From positions 124,001 to 188,000 of the forward strand of contig NC_041777.1 in assembly GCF_900090045.1 (NCBI RefSeq): 64,000 bases of DNA. Direction: 5' to 3'. Source of the stretch: Plasmodium malariae. Taxonomy: Eukaryota; Apicomplexa; Aconoidasida; Haemosporida; Plasmodiidae. The notes beneath the pieces were generated by a model that had not been told where the DNA came from, did no database searches, and saw nothing but the letters and a program-made list of their open reading frames with translations. Positions 14,706 through 28,207 of this stretch are shown here, piece by piece. How positions within the stretch are numbered: position 1 is the first letter of the stretch; the number at the start of each line of letters is the position of its first letter. The position numbers and the translations under genes were made by a program.

Positions 14706-17700
14706 TTATAATATTGCTTTATTAACTTATATATAATTCTAAACATTGTTAATATTTTACAATTTTAAGGGGATATGTACGTAGTTACATAAGAATAACC
14801 CCAATATATATATTTTTTAATGCTAATATTTAAATTTTAAACAATTACTTTAAGGTAATTTTTCATTCCTTATAAAAAATAAATATTTTCTTAATATTTA
14901 TAGTTTGTTTACGTTGATTTTTGTTTTAGTGCAATATATGCAAATATTTATCCTTTTAGATTATTTGCATAATTGTTTTATTTTTTACATATACGTGCAT
15001 AAAAACTACTAACAGTTTTATGCATTATATATATATAGATATATATATAGATATATATATATTTTTTTTTTTTTTTTTTTTTTAAATCCTTAAAATTTAT
15101 CATATTATATAGTTAAATTAAACTTTGCAATTTTCATTTAAAAATCATGTATCATTTTGTAGTATTTTACTTATAAGAATGTTTAAATAAATAATTAAAA
15201 CTTATTATTTTATTCAAATAAAATGTAATTATATATTATTAATACTTATTTAAAACAAAATATATTTTTATTTCTATTAATGTGTGGCATCAACCTTATA
15301 ATATACGAACTATCCATCCATAGTTAATATATGTACTGTTATATTTTATTGATTTCATTTTTTTATTTTATATACAGTTCATATATTTTTCGAAAATTCT
15401 TTTAAAGGAATTAATCCTTCTTTATTCTTTTTCTTAGTCAGTAATGACATGTATATCTCTCCCATAATGCTCTATACCTATATTTCTTTGTAATTGTTAT
15501 AGAATTTGTGATACGAATTCATGTATGTATTGTTCTTTAGTTTTCTATAGTTTTTCTTACTTAATTTTTATTTTAGAACTATATTTTAATTTAACTCTTC
15601 TTTATAATGTAAAATGATTCAGCTATAATTAAGAAAGATTATCACAATATGAATTTCACAGAGGTTCATATTCTTTTCATGATGTCGGTTATGCAAATTT
15701 ACTTCTGTAAATATTTAAAAGAAATTCAAGAAATTATTTCGTACTTTCTCCGTTTATAATTTCTCTAATATTTTTCTTTTATAGTTTGCATATAATTAAC
15801 CATGTCCCAATTGAAATGTATCATTAAAAAAAAAAAGGACAATTAGGTCTATATTGGTGCAAGTACAAAACTTCGAGGGGTCATGTAATTTTTTCGTATA
15901 ATATAAATTTTAAGATATAATTTATAATTCTTTTAAGACGTTTTAAATTTTGAATATTAATTGTAATACATATATTGTATAAACACTAATGAATATAAAA
16001 ACATTTTTCTATCTATCTTTTTGTTTTTTTAAAATTATTGTAAATATCTAAATTTTCTTATTTGTGTAAATATAATAATAAAACTTTCCTTTTAGATGAA
16101 AAAGTACTTGACATATAACTTTAATTATATATCAATAAAATTATGCTATGTTGTTTCCTCCATTAATTGTAGTAATAAACAATTTTTTTAGACTCTTTAA
16201 TTATATGTACATATGTCACATTTATATATCAAATAATTGAGAGTGAATTGTTATCAAAAAGTTATTACACCTTGAGAAATAAAAAATTTTATGCTGTATA
16301 AAATGTGTTTATTAATACATATGCATTTTAATTATAGTATATCCTATTTCAAAAACGATCTACATGTTGTACATAAAAAATTTCACCTATTTCAATATGT
16401 GTATATAATAGGAAGTAAAATTTCATTTTATTTTTATATAACATTTGTTTTCCTTCAATAAGGGAAGTTCTTAGATCTAACGTCATGTTATACGAAAATT
16501 TAAACGAAACGAATACAACGAACTACGGTGAAAAAAGAAAAGAATTCTCAAAATATAAAAATAGTTACCTAATCTACATGAGTATATATAAATAAAGCGG
16601 AACGTGAATATTTTAACTTATTTAACATAATATATATATAGTTACAAATTTAGATAAAAAAATAATTAATACGGCTTAAATAATGTATATTAACTTTTCA
16701 AAATACATTTATAACACTCCATATGTCTTTCGAGGATAATTGAATAATTATCAAAAATATAATTATGTTGTGAAATATATTAATTCGTGTTGATATTAAA
16801 TTTTATTTCTATTCTATCTAAAAGTTCTATAAATTTATAAAAGTTAAGTTAAAAATAAATAAAATAACTATAAAAAATAACTCTTATATTACCTTCGTAG
16901 TTTTATTTTTACAATTAAAACTTCTTAAATGTGTGCACATATTAAGTTTTGTTCTACAAAACAATTACCTCTCAATCTTATTGTAGCCTTTTTAATATTT
17001 TCACAGTTCAATCAAATACATTTTAATTAAAATTTTAAAAATGAAAAGAAGCTAAAAATTGTTTTTACTGTTAATATAAATTTATACATATGTATGTGTA
17101 TGTATATTTATTTATATATCTTTGATTTTTGTTCTCTAACTTTTTAAAAAGCGTTCCATTTAAATAGTGATATGTTTTATGAATATAATTGTTACTGCTA
17201 GTCCTATTTTGTTTTTATGTTATACAATTTTTTGGAATTTTCATTTTTTTTATTTTTTTTCCCATTCAATAAATAATTAACATTATATTATATTATAACT
17301 CTTATGAGTAATCCTTAAAAACATTTTTTCGTCTTTCTTTTAATTCTTGCAATTTCGTTAAAAAACCTATATTGTCAAAAATTTTAGAACTAGTGTATAT
17401 ACCTTAAAATCATTTTAAATATAAAAATATACAGTTAAAAACAAAATAAATACGTTAAAATAATTTTCTCATGCTTTATAATGCCTTAAAATTAATATAT
17501 AACTATATATAATTTAAAACCCACATTTTCCAATATATTTTTTATGCTAAACAATTTTTTTATGATAAAAAGAATTTATAATTTAAAAAATTTTCTTTTC
17601 ATTTTTTAGGCCTGAACACCGATATAAAATATTTATGGTTAAATGTTATACAGATAATGTTTTCTAATTGTTATTGATAAGGTAATTATATTTTTACATT

Positions 17701-19144
17701 ATTAGATATAATTTACTACAAAAATATGACTTTTCCAACGATACATAACTGTATTATATTAATTATATAAATATAAATATTACATGTACATGTAATTTTA
17801 ATTAAATATTTTATTTTCCCCTCAATTTTGTTTCATTCAGATATAACGTAAAAACGCTCATTTAATAATATAAATGGAATTTTTAATTATTTTATTATAA
17901 AATATTTCAAAATGGTGGAACTTCAATAGTTAATTTTTATCTATAATTTTTTTAGATTACCAACAAATAATTAACCAATGTGTTAATTTCATGTTGACAT
18001 TCATAGTGAACACATATATTCTAATTGTTCCAAATAAAATGATGTGGTAAAATGCGTAATATTATTAACATTTTTTTTTTTTAATTACTATTTCTTTATT
18101 ATTTTTCTGTAGTTTTTTTTTTTTTTTTCTTTTTTACTGTTAAGCATATTTATTTCGAGTACGTAAATTCATCTCTAATTATAAAAGAAAAAATATAGAT
18201 GCACTTATATGTGGGTTTTTTTATTATACTCGTATTTGTTTTATAACCTAGAAATGATTCAACATAAAGATGTAATTTTTCAATATATAATTATTATATA
18301 TATTATTTAATTTTTGATATATAATTATAAAAAATATTGCCTATTTAATGCTAATATTTTATTTTAGTATTTCTCATACGTGTTTATTTTAAAACACATG
18401 TATAAATATATTAATAACATACATAATAATATATATATTAAAATACATATTTATATTAGATTCCAATATAAAAATATCACAAAAATTATACTTTTAATTG
18501 TAAAATTATTACAGTTCTTTTTTATATGTAAATATATATGTAAAATAATATATATATACTTATAAATTATTGTTATAATAATTATTATAATAATAAATAT
18601 AAATACTAGAATTATTATAATATGCCACTATAATTGTTTGATCCATATTAAAACTAACATAATTTTTTAATTAAACTTTAAAAATATTTCTTGGGCATTT
18701 TCTAAAAATTCATTAATTTCTCTTAAGTTCTTTTATATTTCATTAATTATTTTTTTTCTTTTAAAAAATAAAAATTATAATATTTTATAAAATTTTTCAT
18801 TTAAATTTTTTATATAATAGAATTTAAGAGTTTTTGTTATTTTTCTTTAAATAAATATACAAAATAATTTTATAATATTTTGTACATGGTAAATTATTTC
18901 ACGTAGATATATTTTGTGAGTATTTTAGTTCAATATTTTAAGCTCAAAAAAAGTACCATTATTTAATTCTTTAAAATTACTTTATTTTTATTTTAGTGAA
19001 ATAGAAACTAATAATAAAGAAATATTATGATATAATATATAGTTTATGCTATATGTAAAAAAAATAAATGAGAAGGTTAAAAAATAATCAATTACAAAAA
19101 ATATAGATATTAAAAAGAATTATCCCAAGATAAAAAGAATAAAC
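14706..19144. other. Gene-free subtelomeric AT-rich DNA
   Basis: Mostly featureless. A (TA)n plus T-run microsatellite lies at 15,025-15,083. A 44-codon open stretch at 16,464-16,595 has a slightly protein-like composition (see findings). T-rich tracts lie near 18,069-18,128. Confidence 0.5.
15025..15083. repeat. (TA)n microsatellite followed by a long T-run
   Basis: Interrupted TATATAGATATA units run directly into about 22 T. It starts about 320 bases after the stop codon of the exported gene ending at 14,705. Similar elements sit at nearly the same distance after two other exported genes. Confidence 0.8.
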
Positions 19145-20111
19145 ATGTTTCGTTTTTATGTGAAACTTTTTATAATTACCTTTTTTGCTTGGAACTGCCA
19201 AAAATCTAATAATGTAAATAAAATAAAACATTATCAATATACATATATATAAATATGTATGTGTATATAGAATTGTAGAGTACTTTATTTATGTAATTTT
19301 CCGTTTAAAAATAGTATTAGTTTTACAATTAGCACGAAAATAACCTTTTTATTGGATATTTAGTGTTTCAAATATACATATGTTTTATTTTCATTTTTAG
19401 AGTACATTTAATGAGTTATGGAATGAACAATACATTGCTCAGAATATTTTTAAAATTAAAACCCAAAGGATTTTAACAGCGTATGAGACATTAAATAGTA
19501 GTCCTCAGCAAAATCTGTATTCATTAAGTGATATGGAAGATGAATACAGACAAGAAAAAATAGATGAGTTACTCAATTATTATAAGACATATTTAAATAT
19601 ATATCCCGACCTTAACACCAATGACAAAATTATTAAATTAAAAGATACCTCTTCACAACGTGAACGAGGTAACAGTGTTAATGGAAAGGATAATGTATTA
19701 CAGATTGATTCATATGATGAACCAGATATGAGTTTTGAAGAAGTTTTGGATATTGATGAGGCGGATTACCATGAAGATTTAGAATTTCTTGATAATTTTT
19801 ATGAGCTTGACAGGAATGGAAATGTAGAAGTATATATAAACCCGGATACAGTTAATGAAGGGATATTCAATATTAATAATAATATAGAAGATATAAACGA
19901 TTATAAACAGAAAGGTATAGGTTTTGGCGATAATTTTTTGGAATCTTTTAAAAATTTTAAAAGGAAATATTATAAATTTTTTAAATATGCTTTACTTTTA
20001 ACACCATTAGGTCTATTATTAACTTCCTTAACAATGTCCCTATCAGGACCAAATCATTATATAACTACAGGAGTTGTGGCATTAGCAATAATTGCATCGT
20101 TAGCACAATAG
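19145..20111 (+). CDS. Plasmodium exported protein, two exons, acidic
   Basis: Exons are 19,145-19,213 and 19,401-20,111, in phase 0, with a 187-base intron (GTAAAT donor, TTTTTAG acceptor), giving 259 residues. Exon 1 is a 23-residue signal-like segment with a hydrophobic core (LFIITFFAW). Exon 2 opens STFNELWN, the STFN start being typical of Plasmodium exported multigene families, followed by R46-I47-L48, an RxL export-like core with E52 a few residues later. The central domain is acidic, rich in Asp, Glu and Asn. The C-terminus has a Lys/Phe-rich stretch and two hydrophobic segments (about residues 217-258), the last running almost to the stop. Probably an exported membrane protein of the infected red cell; family not identified. 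The intact frame suggests it is functional. Confidence 0.78.
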
Positions 20112-20456
20112 AACATCATATTTACTGCGTGTTCACATAAATAAAAAGTAATACAAAGGGGTAATAAAATTATGTATATATATTTATTTATTTTTATTAT
20201 ATGAATTTCTTCTTACTTTAAGCGATTTAAATAAATTTCTGTTACTTTTTATATCGAAGGAAATATTTCAACCTAAAACATTACCTATATATAGCATAAA
20301 TCATATAATGTTATGGTTATTATACTAAAAAATTTATATATTCATTGGAATAAATATATTTATATAATTTATAAGCTTCTTGTATTCCCCATCATAAATT
20401 TATACTGTATTAACTAGTCACCATAAACGCAGACATTATACGTGTATATACGTATA

Positions 20457-20509
20457 TGTATATATATATATATATATATATGTGACATATTTTTTATTTT
20501 TTTTTTTTT
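20457..20509. repeat. (TA)n microsatellite followed by a T-run
   Basis: About 13 TA units, a short gap, then a T-rich run. It begins about 346 bases after the stop of the exported gene ending at 20,111. Confidence 0.75.
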
Positions 20510-20626
20510 AAATATTAATGTTTTCAACCCTCATTAACAAGAAATTAGTTAAATTTACTCTTGTTTTGAAAAATTCCATATTACCTTATGTTAAACCTTA
20601 AGTGCAAATGCAGTTTTGAATGCAAA

Positions 20627-20630
<4 letters not shown>

Positions 20631-20672
<42 letters not shown>
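20631..20672. repeat. (TA)21 microsatellite
   Basis: An uninterrupted run of TA dinucleotides followed by a short T-run. Likely length-variable between isolates. Confidence 0.85.
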
Positions 20673-20675
<3 letters not shown>

Positions 20676-21853
20676 TTTTTTTATAAAATTTAAAAAGTAT
20701 AAGTGCTTTTTATATATTAGTGTATAGCACATCTTTTAAACAATAAGTGAGATTTTTTATTAACTATATTAATTGGAACTTAATGAAAATTTCAACGAGT
20801 TGTGTATTGTTATGATATATTGTATCAATAAATAGGAAACGTATATTGTATTACGCCGTCTTAAAGTAGTAATTATTCATATTTCCTTATCAATAGTTAA
20901 TGGAAAAAAGGCATTCATGAGAATAACACTAAATGTATGTGGTTCATTTCCTTGCTTCTCGACCATTATAGAGGTAATTCTAAATATTTTAGTCACAAAC
21001 CATATGTTATAATACATTATTTAAGATACCATTTACATTTTTATTTACCGCATTAGGATGAGTATAATATGTTTGACATTTCATTATATTCTTTTATAAT
21101 ATTACTTTCACGACACATAAACTGTAATTAACCCCTTTAATTAAATATATTTGTTATAAGCTTTCATTTTTTAAATTACGTAAATACTAGTAAACATATG
21201 GAAATACAGTATGCTTAGTAAAAAGATTTGTCTATTCTGTCTTGCTTTCCGCTAATATAATGATATAATTCATAGTTCAAATAACGCGATAAAAAATACC
21301 TTCGTGATTTTCGCTTACTTTAAGTTTTCACAAATATGGTTAAAGTTAATTCTTTTATACAGGAAGTAAAAATAATAAAACTCAAAAAATTAAGTATTAA
21401 TATTACCTAAAAATGTAAATCTTTATATAACTTATTTATCAACATGCATACAACTCTTTCTACATGAAAATTCCAATTGTATAATATGAAATTTACAACA
21501 TCATGTACTCTTTTTTATTCGAATCAATACAATTAACAATGAAAATGTATAATTTTAAAATTTAATGTTAAATTTTTTTAATTAATGATTAAAAGTTTTC
21601 AAAATATAATGCTTAACGCAGAATAATATAAAATTTATTTAAGCTGTCGTACAATTGTTATTTATCTTCGAGTAACATATAAAGCTTTTCAAACATATAT
21701 ATATATATGCTTATCAGGTACAGCAAATTTTATCACATTTTATATGTTATTATTTTTTAAGTATTAACCATAGTAATATATTTAACTAATTATTCCTTCA
21801 AATTTGCTTCAATTTGTCATTTTAAATTAAGTTTGCCCATTTATAACTTACAT

Positions 21854-22227
21854 CTAAATAACTTTCTTATCGCTGGTTTGATAGATAATCCTTTTAAATA
21901 CATTTCGAAGCTGTTCCAATTGAGAATTAATCCATTCTTTTACTCCACCAAACTATAAAAAATTCTTATGTATGCATAACTTAAAATGTAAAAGAAGACA
22001 AAAAGAAAAGAAGAAAAGAAGAAAAGAAAAAAATACTATATAAGCATGTGATAATTTCATTGATAAAAGTGTTTTTATATATAATATTCCTTTATTATCA
22101 ATATAACATATTTGAAATTAATTAAAAATGATGAGCTACTGAGAAAATGAAAGAAATATTTTATAAATAAAAGCTGCAAAGAATAAAAAAATAATAATTG
22201 TGTTCAACATATTTTTCATGCCGCATA
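21854..22227 (-). pseudogene. Possible relic of a membrane-protein gene, minus strand
   Basis: On the minus strand, an acceptor-like TTTTTTATAG is followed by a clean 32-codon terminal exon (21,952 down to 21,854) encoding FGGVKEWINSQLEQLRNVFK and a short tail, then TAG. Upstream on the same strand, near 22,227-22,144, an ATG opens a 27-codon frame encoding a hydrophobic helix (NTIIIFLFFAAFIYKIF). The layout, a membrane helix followed by a short final cytoplasmic exon, recalls Plasmodium surface or exported gene families, but the two pieces do not join in phase by an obvious donor. I do not recognise the family. It may be chance. Confidence 0.25.
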
Positions 22228-25200
22228 TATATACCATCAGAATAGCTATTCTACAAAAAGAAAATAATATTGAAATGTTACATGCTGTTCCTATCTTCTT
22301 ATAAGATAATTTATAAACAATTATTTTAGTAAGTAATTATTATAATTAGCAGTTAAAAATTATTGATAGTTAAACATATTTAGGTGGTAAATCAGTTATA
22401 CATTAAAAAGAGGTTAACTAGAAAAAAATATAATAAAATATAATAAAATATACAAAAAAATAAGTTACAAAGAATTAATTTATGTTATAAAGTTAAATCA
22501 AAAAGATAAAAGTAAAAATGGATGAATAATAGTAATACAAATTAAAGAATTTAAAAAACGGTAATTAAACAAAATTGGCTATTTAAAAATGTACCTAAAG
22601 AATTTCTCAAATAAGGAAAATAATTACATGTTCCGAAGAAGTAAATATAGATTCAATGATAAAAGAACATGACATAGTAAAAAAAAAAAAAAAAAACGAA
22701 TTGTGACTTATTAGGCAATATATATATATGCAGTAAATAGATGAAGACACATAGACATATATTAAAAGAATGGTTTTAGGATAATAAAATTAATTATATA
22801 ATGGGAAATATGCTCAGAAAAATATCATTCCATAGAGAAAATAATATTAACCTAATCATAATGATATTAAAAATATTGTTTTGAAAAGAAAATATTTTAT
22901 ATTTATATATATTGTAAAATGGGTTGGAAAAAAAATCAAAATTCTTATAATAGAATTATATTGGAAACCTGCATGCATAATGTGCATGCAATAAATGAAT
23001 GACATTGGAAAGAATAAAAGGCTATATAAGTTACTTCTATTGGAATAACTTATAGATTCTAATACAGTAATTTATATTGCTCCTTATTTATATTTAGATT
23101 ATTATATGTGACATTAAAAGTCGTTTCTCTATTAATTTAAGTATCATTTTATACATATAATGAGAAATATAAAATACCATATTGATAAGTATAAGTATGT
23201 ATATAAGTATATACATTAATAAAGAACAAATTATAATAAATCCATATGTAAGTAACAGTAATGATATTTTAAATATATGTAATTTATAAGTAAATACGTA
23301 TTAATAAGACAAATATTAAATGAAAAATTATGTTTTGGGAGAACATAAAATTTAAATATAGAATTAAGATAATATGAATTGTTTTATCATTTTTTTATTT
23401 TTTGAGAAACTTATGTTAAATATTTGTTAATATGCACAAATAACGTAAAATAAGAAATTTTTTTTGAGTATACTACATTAACAAGAAATTGTAACCTGAA
23501 CAATTTATATAATATAACTGTAAATATATAATTATAAAGAGAATATGAAAAATGCTATAATATTCGAATCTTTTTAGGAGTTAATTAAATTATGTAATTC
23601 TGCATGCGCATACTAGTAAAGTGGCTAGTAATTCCACTAGTGTACAAAATTAAAAGACTTATAATACGGATACTATGAAATTGTAAGATACTGAAATATC
23701 ATATTAGCAATTGTTCCATTGAATACATAAATAAACATTAAACTAAATTTAAACAAAACGTTGAAAGAATAAAAATGAATTATAGTAGTTCACCATTATA
23801 TAATGAACAACGGTGTTTATTAGTAGAAAAATGTATAATTATTAAGACTGATTTAGATATGATAATAAAAAGAAATCAAATTTTATCTAAACATAATAGC
23901 TAAACCGATAAGAGATTAGCATATATATATATATATATATACAAAATTACACTTACGCGATATGTATATTTACTGAAAAAAAAGTTTTTAGATGGAAATG
24001 AAAAAGCTGTTTATGTATTCTTTTTTATTTTTCTGAAAATATAAATATTTTAAACATAGAGTAATATTTATATTAAATAAAGGCATCTCCCGAAAAAAAA
24101 GAAATTAGAGATGAATAATTACCCTTAAACCACTAATCACCGTTAATGCACACGTATCTTACAACATTTTATCAAAATTGAGAATATAAATTTTCATAAT
24201 TTATTTCATAATGTAAGTTGCATATAGTAATTAAATGTCGCAATGTATTATTGTTACTATATAAACGAAAATTTTCATTAAATAGCGTAAAATAAAATAC
24301 AATCGGAGGAATGTACATTACTAAAAAATATTAAGTATCCATTTCTAAATGAAAAAAAAATATATATATATATATATATTTATATCGAGTAACGCAATAA
24401 AGATATTATTATATATTTTTTCTTTCCTTTATTTTGTGAATACATTTTTTTTAATAAAATATTTTTAGAATTAATGTAAGGAATAATTCCATTTAAACCA
24501 TAACAAAAGCATTTTGTTCATATATAATAATTTTAAAATAACCAGTTCCTACATTATAATATATAAATATTTGAATTATTGGGATACAAAATATTATTCC
24601 TAATAAGGTATTCTTCAAAACAAAATTTAATTTATGTAGTTAATATATTTATTCCTAATTTGTCCTTAATATGATATACTTTCTTCGTAATATATACAAA
24701 TAAAGAATAAAAAAAAACAAAAAATGTTTAATTTGCTATAAATTCTTAAAAAAAAGAATTAATCCACCAAGAATTTTAGTAAACTTCATTATTATCATCT
24801 CCCCCTTATATATTTTAACATAGTATTTTTATATTTTACATTTACTTGTAAAATATTGAAAATGTTTTTAGAATTACAACATTTGTATGCTATGGTTTTA
24901 TACATTCTAATATTGTAAAAATTCTTTTTTTCATTTTTTCATTTTTATTATATTATTATTTTCCAAAAATATATGTATCTATATATTTTTATAAAGAATA
25001 AATCAAAAAAAAAAAAAAAAAAAAAAAATCATGCATTTACGAATTTATAACATTTTTAGTTACAATAAAATACATATGCAAAATCATATATGTGTTCATC
25101 TATATTCTAAAATTTTGATAATAATATAAATCGCAATATTTTATAGAATTTCATAAAAATTATGAGGGTTTAACAAAATAAAGGGTAAAATTAATTTATT

Positions 25201-25907
25201 TTTTAAAGTTATTTCTTAGTATGATTGCGTATTTCTAGATAGATGCTCAACTTGTAAATATTAAATTAATATATCCATAATCTTATTATGTTTGTTTATT
25301 ACTTTTTTAAAAATTTTATATAAATAAACCATTCCAGACAAAGTTAAAATATCATTTTTCTTTCTAATATTAAAAATCATAGTCAAACGTCCTCATTAAG
25401 ATTTATAGATAATTTCTAAATATATAATGAAAATTATATATCTACCTCTTATACACCACTCTGTATTATAGATAAAATATAAAAATTTTCGAAATATTCC
25501 TTTTATTCAGCTTTTTTTTTTTTTTTTTTTTACTATTTTTAATACAAAAAAATTTTTAACTTACACTTAAACGAAAAAATAAGGTTGTATGTATTTTATA
25601 TATATATTACAATTATTAATTAATTCCAATTTAATTATTCAAACCACATTTTCGTAAATAAATTTAATGTTAAATAATAGGCTAACATGTTTTTGAAGTT
25701 AGCAGTACTTCAATTATAAACTAATATTAATTAAATAAGGATAAAATAATATACCCTTTTAAAAAAATAATAGAAAAAATAAAGAGGAAAATATTAAAAG
25801 CAAATTATATTAAATCCTATAATAATACTTTTTATAAGTAACAGTATAAAAGCGTAATTACCAAGTTTCTTATTTAGATTTATACGACCTTAAAAAAAAT
25901 TATACCA

Positions 25908-26754
25908 ATGGAAGAAAGAAAAAAGTTTTACAGTTTAATTAAAATATTTACTTTTTTCCTTCTAATTTGGTAATGTTATTTCTACAATAACAATGTAAGT
26001 AATAATAACAATGACTATCTTCATGTTTTTTTATTGTTCTTTTCTTAGTCTCTTCTTGTATTATTTTACTTTATTCTTTTATTAAAAAATAATGTCTTCT
26101 ACAAAAAAAATATCCATTTATATGAATAATATAAATATTTACCTTTTGTTTTCTATTTTTTAGAGTAATCATATTAAAACAATGAACATAAAAATCAAAC
26201 CAAATAATACTTTAAATCTAAGAGCTGTTCGAATATTGTTATCAGAAGTTGAAGTGAAAGATAAGGAACCCCTATGTGTAAATTTAAAAGATAAACAAAA
26301 TAGTAGGCCAGATAAAAATTTACAAAATAAAACATCGGAAAAAACGAAATTAAAAAATAAACAAGAACAAAATTTAAAAAATCCACGTAAGGTAAATACA
26401 TTTAAAAGTCCGGATGCACGTTTAGAAGCTAAAATGTTCAAATGTTATGCTTCCGTAGATAATTATTTGATGAACAATAAAAAAGCTAGTAAATCAAAAA
26501 TTTCGATTGTCGTGCTTAAGAATTTAGGTTGGTTGTATATTTTACCTATTTTAGTTTTATTCCTTGGTCTTCTTTATTTAATAGATAATTCAAATTTAAA
26601 ATGGATTGTTGCAGTTTTTTCTTCTGTTAGTATGATTATGACAATATATATATTTTTGAAAGATTTAAAATATATAGCTATACAAGCAGGTCACATGAAT
26701 CCTGGTTTTAAAGAATATATTAGTTCCCTAAAAACATTTTTTTTATTGAAATAA
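25908..26754 (+). pseudogene. Exported-protein gene with a stop codon in its signal exon
   Basis: By comparison with other exported genes, exon 1 is 25,908-25,994 (ATG to a GTAAGT donor, phase 0) and exon 2 is 26,164-26,754. Exon 1 encodes a signal-like FYSLIKIFTFFLLIW, but the next codon (25,971-25,973) is TAA, followed in frame by CYFYNNN, the usual end of such exons. An earlier donor at 25,970 would instead create TGA at the junction. Exon 2 is fully open for 196 codons: LNLRAVRILLSE holds an RxL motif, then a Lys-rich spacer, two hydrophobic helices and the shared AGHMNPGF ending. If real, the stop removes the signal peptide; translation from the ATG at 26,182 would give a protein lacking an entry signal. 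The conserved exon 2 suggests recent loss, a base-call error, or readthrough. Confidence 0.7.
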
Positions 26755-27112
26755 TTTGAAGTAAACGATATTACAAATTAAAAAAATGTACTGTTTAATA
26801 GTTAATTTATTTTAAGTAACACAGTTTATATCTTACATATTTTTACACACTTTGGTAAAGATATATGAGCATAATATTTATAAGTATTTGTCTTTTCCAT
26901 TTTCATTATATAGCTTAGTTTTATATAAATTTTAAGTTTATGCTTTTCACTTGTATATATATATTATGCACATTGTGTATTATGAAAATATTTAAATTAG
27001 TATATTGTAATTTTAACGAATAGTTTGTTCTTTATCTACAACCTCATTATAAATGTACACATAATACATTTCAGCAGATTATTGTTCAATGTATTAATAT
27101 ATAAATATATAA

Positions 27113-27115
27113 ATA

Positions 27116-27149
<34 letters not shown>

Positions 27150-27156
27150 TTTTTTT
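27113..27156. repeat. (TA)n microsatellite followed by 25 T
   Basis: TA repeats run into a run of about 25 T, about 358 bases after the stop at 26,754. Confidence 0.8.
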
Positions 27157-28207
27157 GAAATTCATGTAACAAAACTTAGTTCGCATCCTTTCATTGATTT
27201 AATAATTTGTTTTGTAGATTTTGGTCTCAAAAAACCCTTATTTATTTTTGTTTTTTTGTTGATATTATATTTATATTAAAGAATATTCAAAAAAAAAAAA
27301 AATAAAACGAAAAAAATACAAATTTAAGGACATAATTTATTATCATTTAGTAACAAAAAATATATACGTTAAAAAATATGCAAGTTCGTTGTATTATAAA
27401 ATATTACTAAAAAATAAGTCACTATTTTTTTCAGTATTTCATGGAGAACATGGAGTAAAAATTAAGAAATGGTAAAAAGTAATTGTCATGTTTTATTTAT
27501 CACTTAAGGAATGTTCTGTTTGTTTAGATAGATTTATAATTTGAAATTACCGTAATAAGAAAAATGCCTATAATCTTATTATCTTCTTTCAATAATGTTA
27601 AAACAAATAGTATTATTTAAATAAAAGAGAGCAATGTATGAAAAAAATACAGTTTTTCTAAAATTAGAATTGTTAGTTAACAGGAATCACTTATGTTTAT
27701 AGCTATTTCCTTAATAATACAAATTATTTATATCATCATCTTGTACTACTCTACATATTATAAACAAAAAATAACAAAATTTTCGTTTTATTCAGATTTT
27801 TTCTTTTTTTTAAAAAAAAAAAATTATATTGAAAATTTTTAAATACTACTAAATGAAAAAACATATTTATTTGCAATATTATATATATATTACATTTTAT
27901 TAATCAATTCAAAATTAAATTATTTTAACTACATTTTCATAAATAAATTTTTAATATTAAATAGTATGTTAAAATGTTTGTAAAACTTCATATTCCTTTC
28001 CTAAAAATTAATATATTAACTATGTACAATAAAATCATAATAAACCTTTTTTTTAAAAAAATATGAATTAAATATTGAAAGCATGCTAAATTAAATCGTA
28101 GGATAATACCTTTTATAATTAACCATTTAAAATTGTAATTACCATTTTTTTTACTATAACGCAACTTAAAATTTTATTTTAGTGGAAGAAAATTTTTTTT
28201 CAGCTTC

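Larger units (their letters stand above)
20112..25907. other. Gene-poor subtelomeric DNA with microsatellites
   Basis: Apart from the repeats and the possible minus-strand relic listed separately, I see no gene. Notable tracts are a GAAAA-rich purine run near 21,990-22,030, an A-run near 22,680-22,696 and an A-run near 25,006-25,028. The stretch from 25,440 to 25,907 is similar to 27,720-28,180 and is part of a tandem duplication. Confidence 0.5.

Noticed and set aside
18380..18565. 61-codon Ile/Tyr/Lys frame
   Set aside because: Pure AT low-complexity translation.
27025..27279. 84-codon frame with a poly-Phe run
   Set aside because: Translation of the (TA)n and T-run microsatellite.
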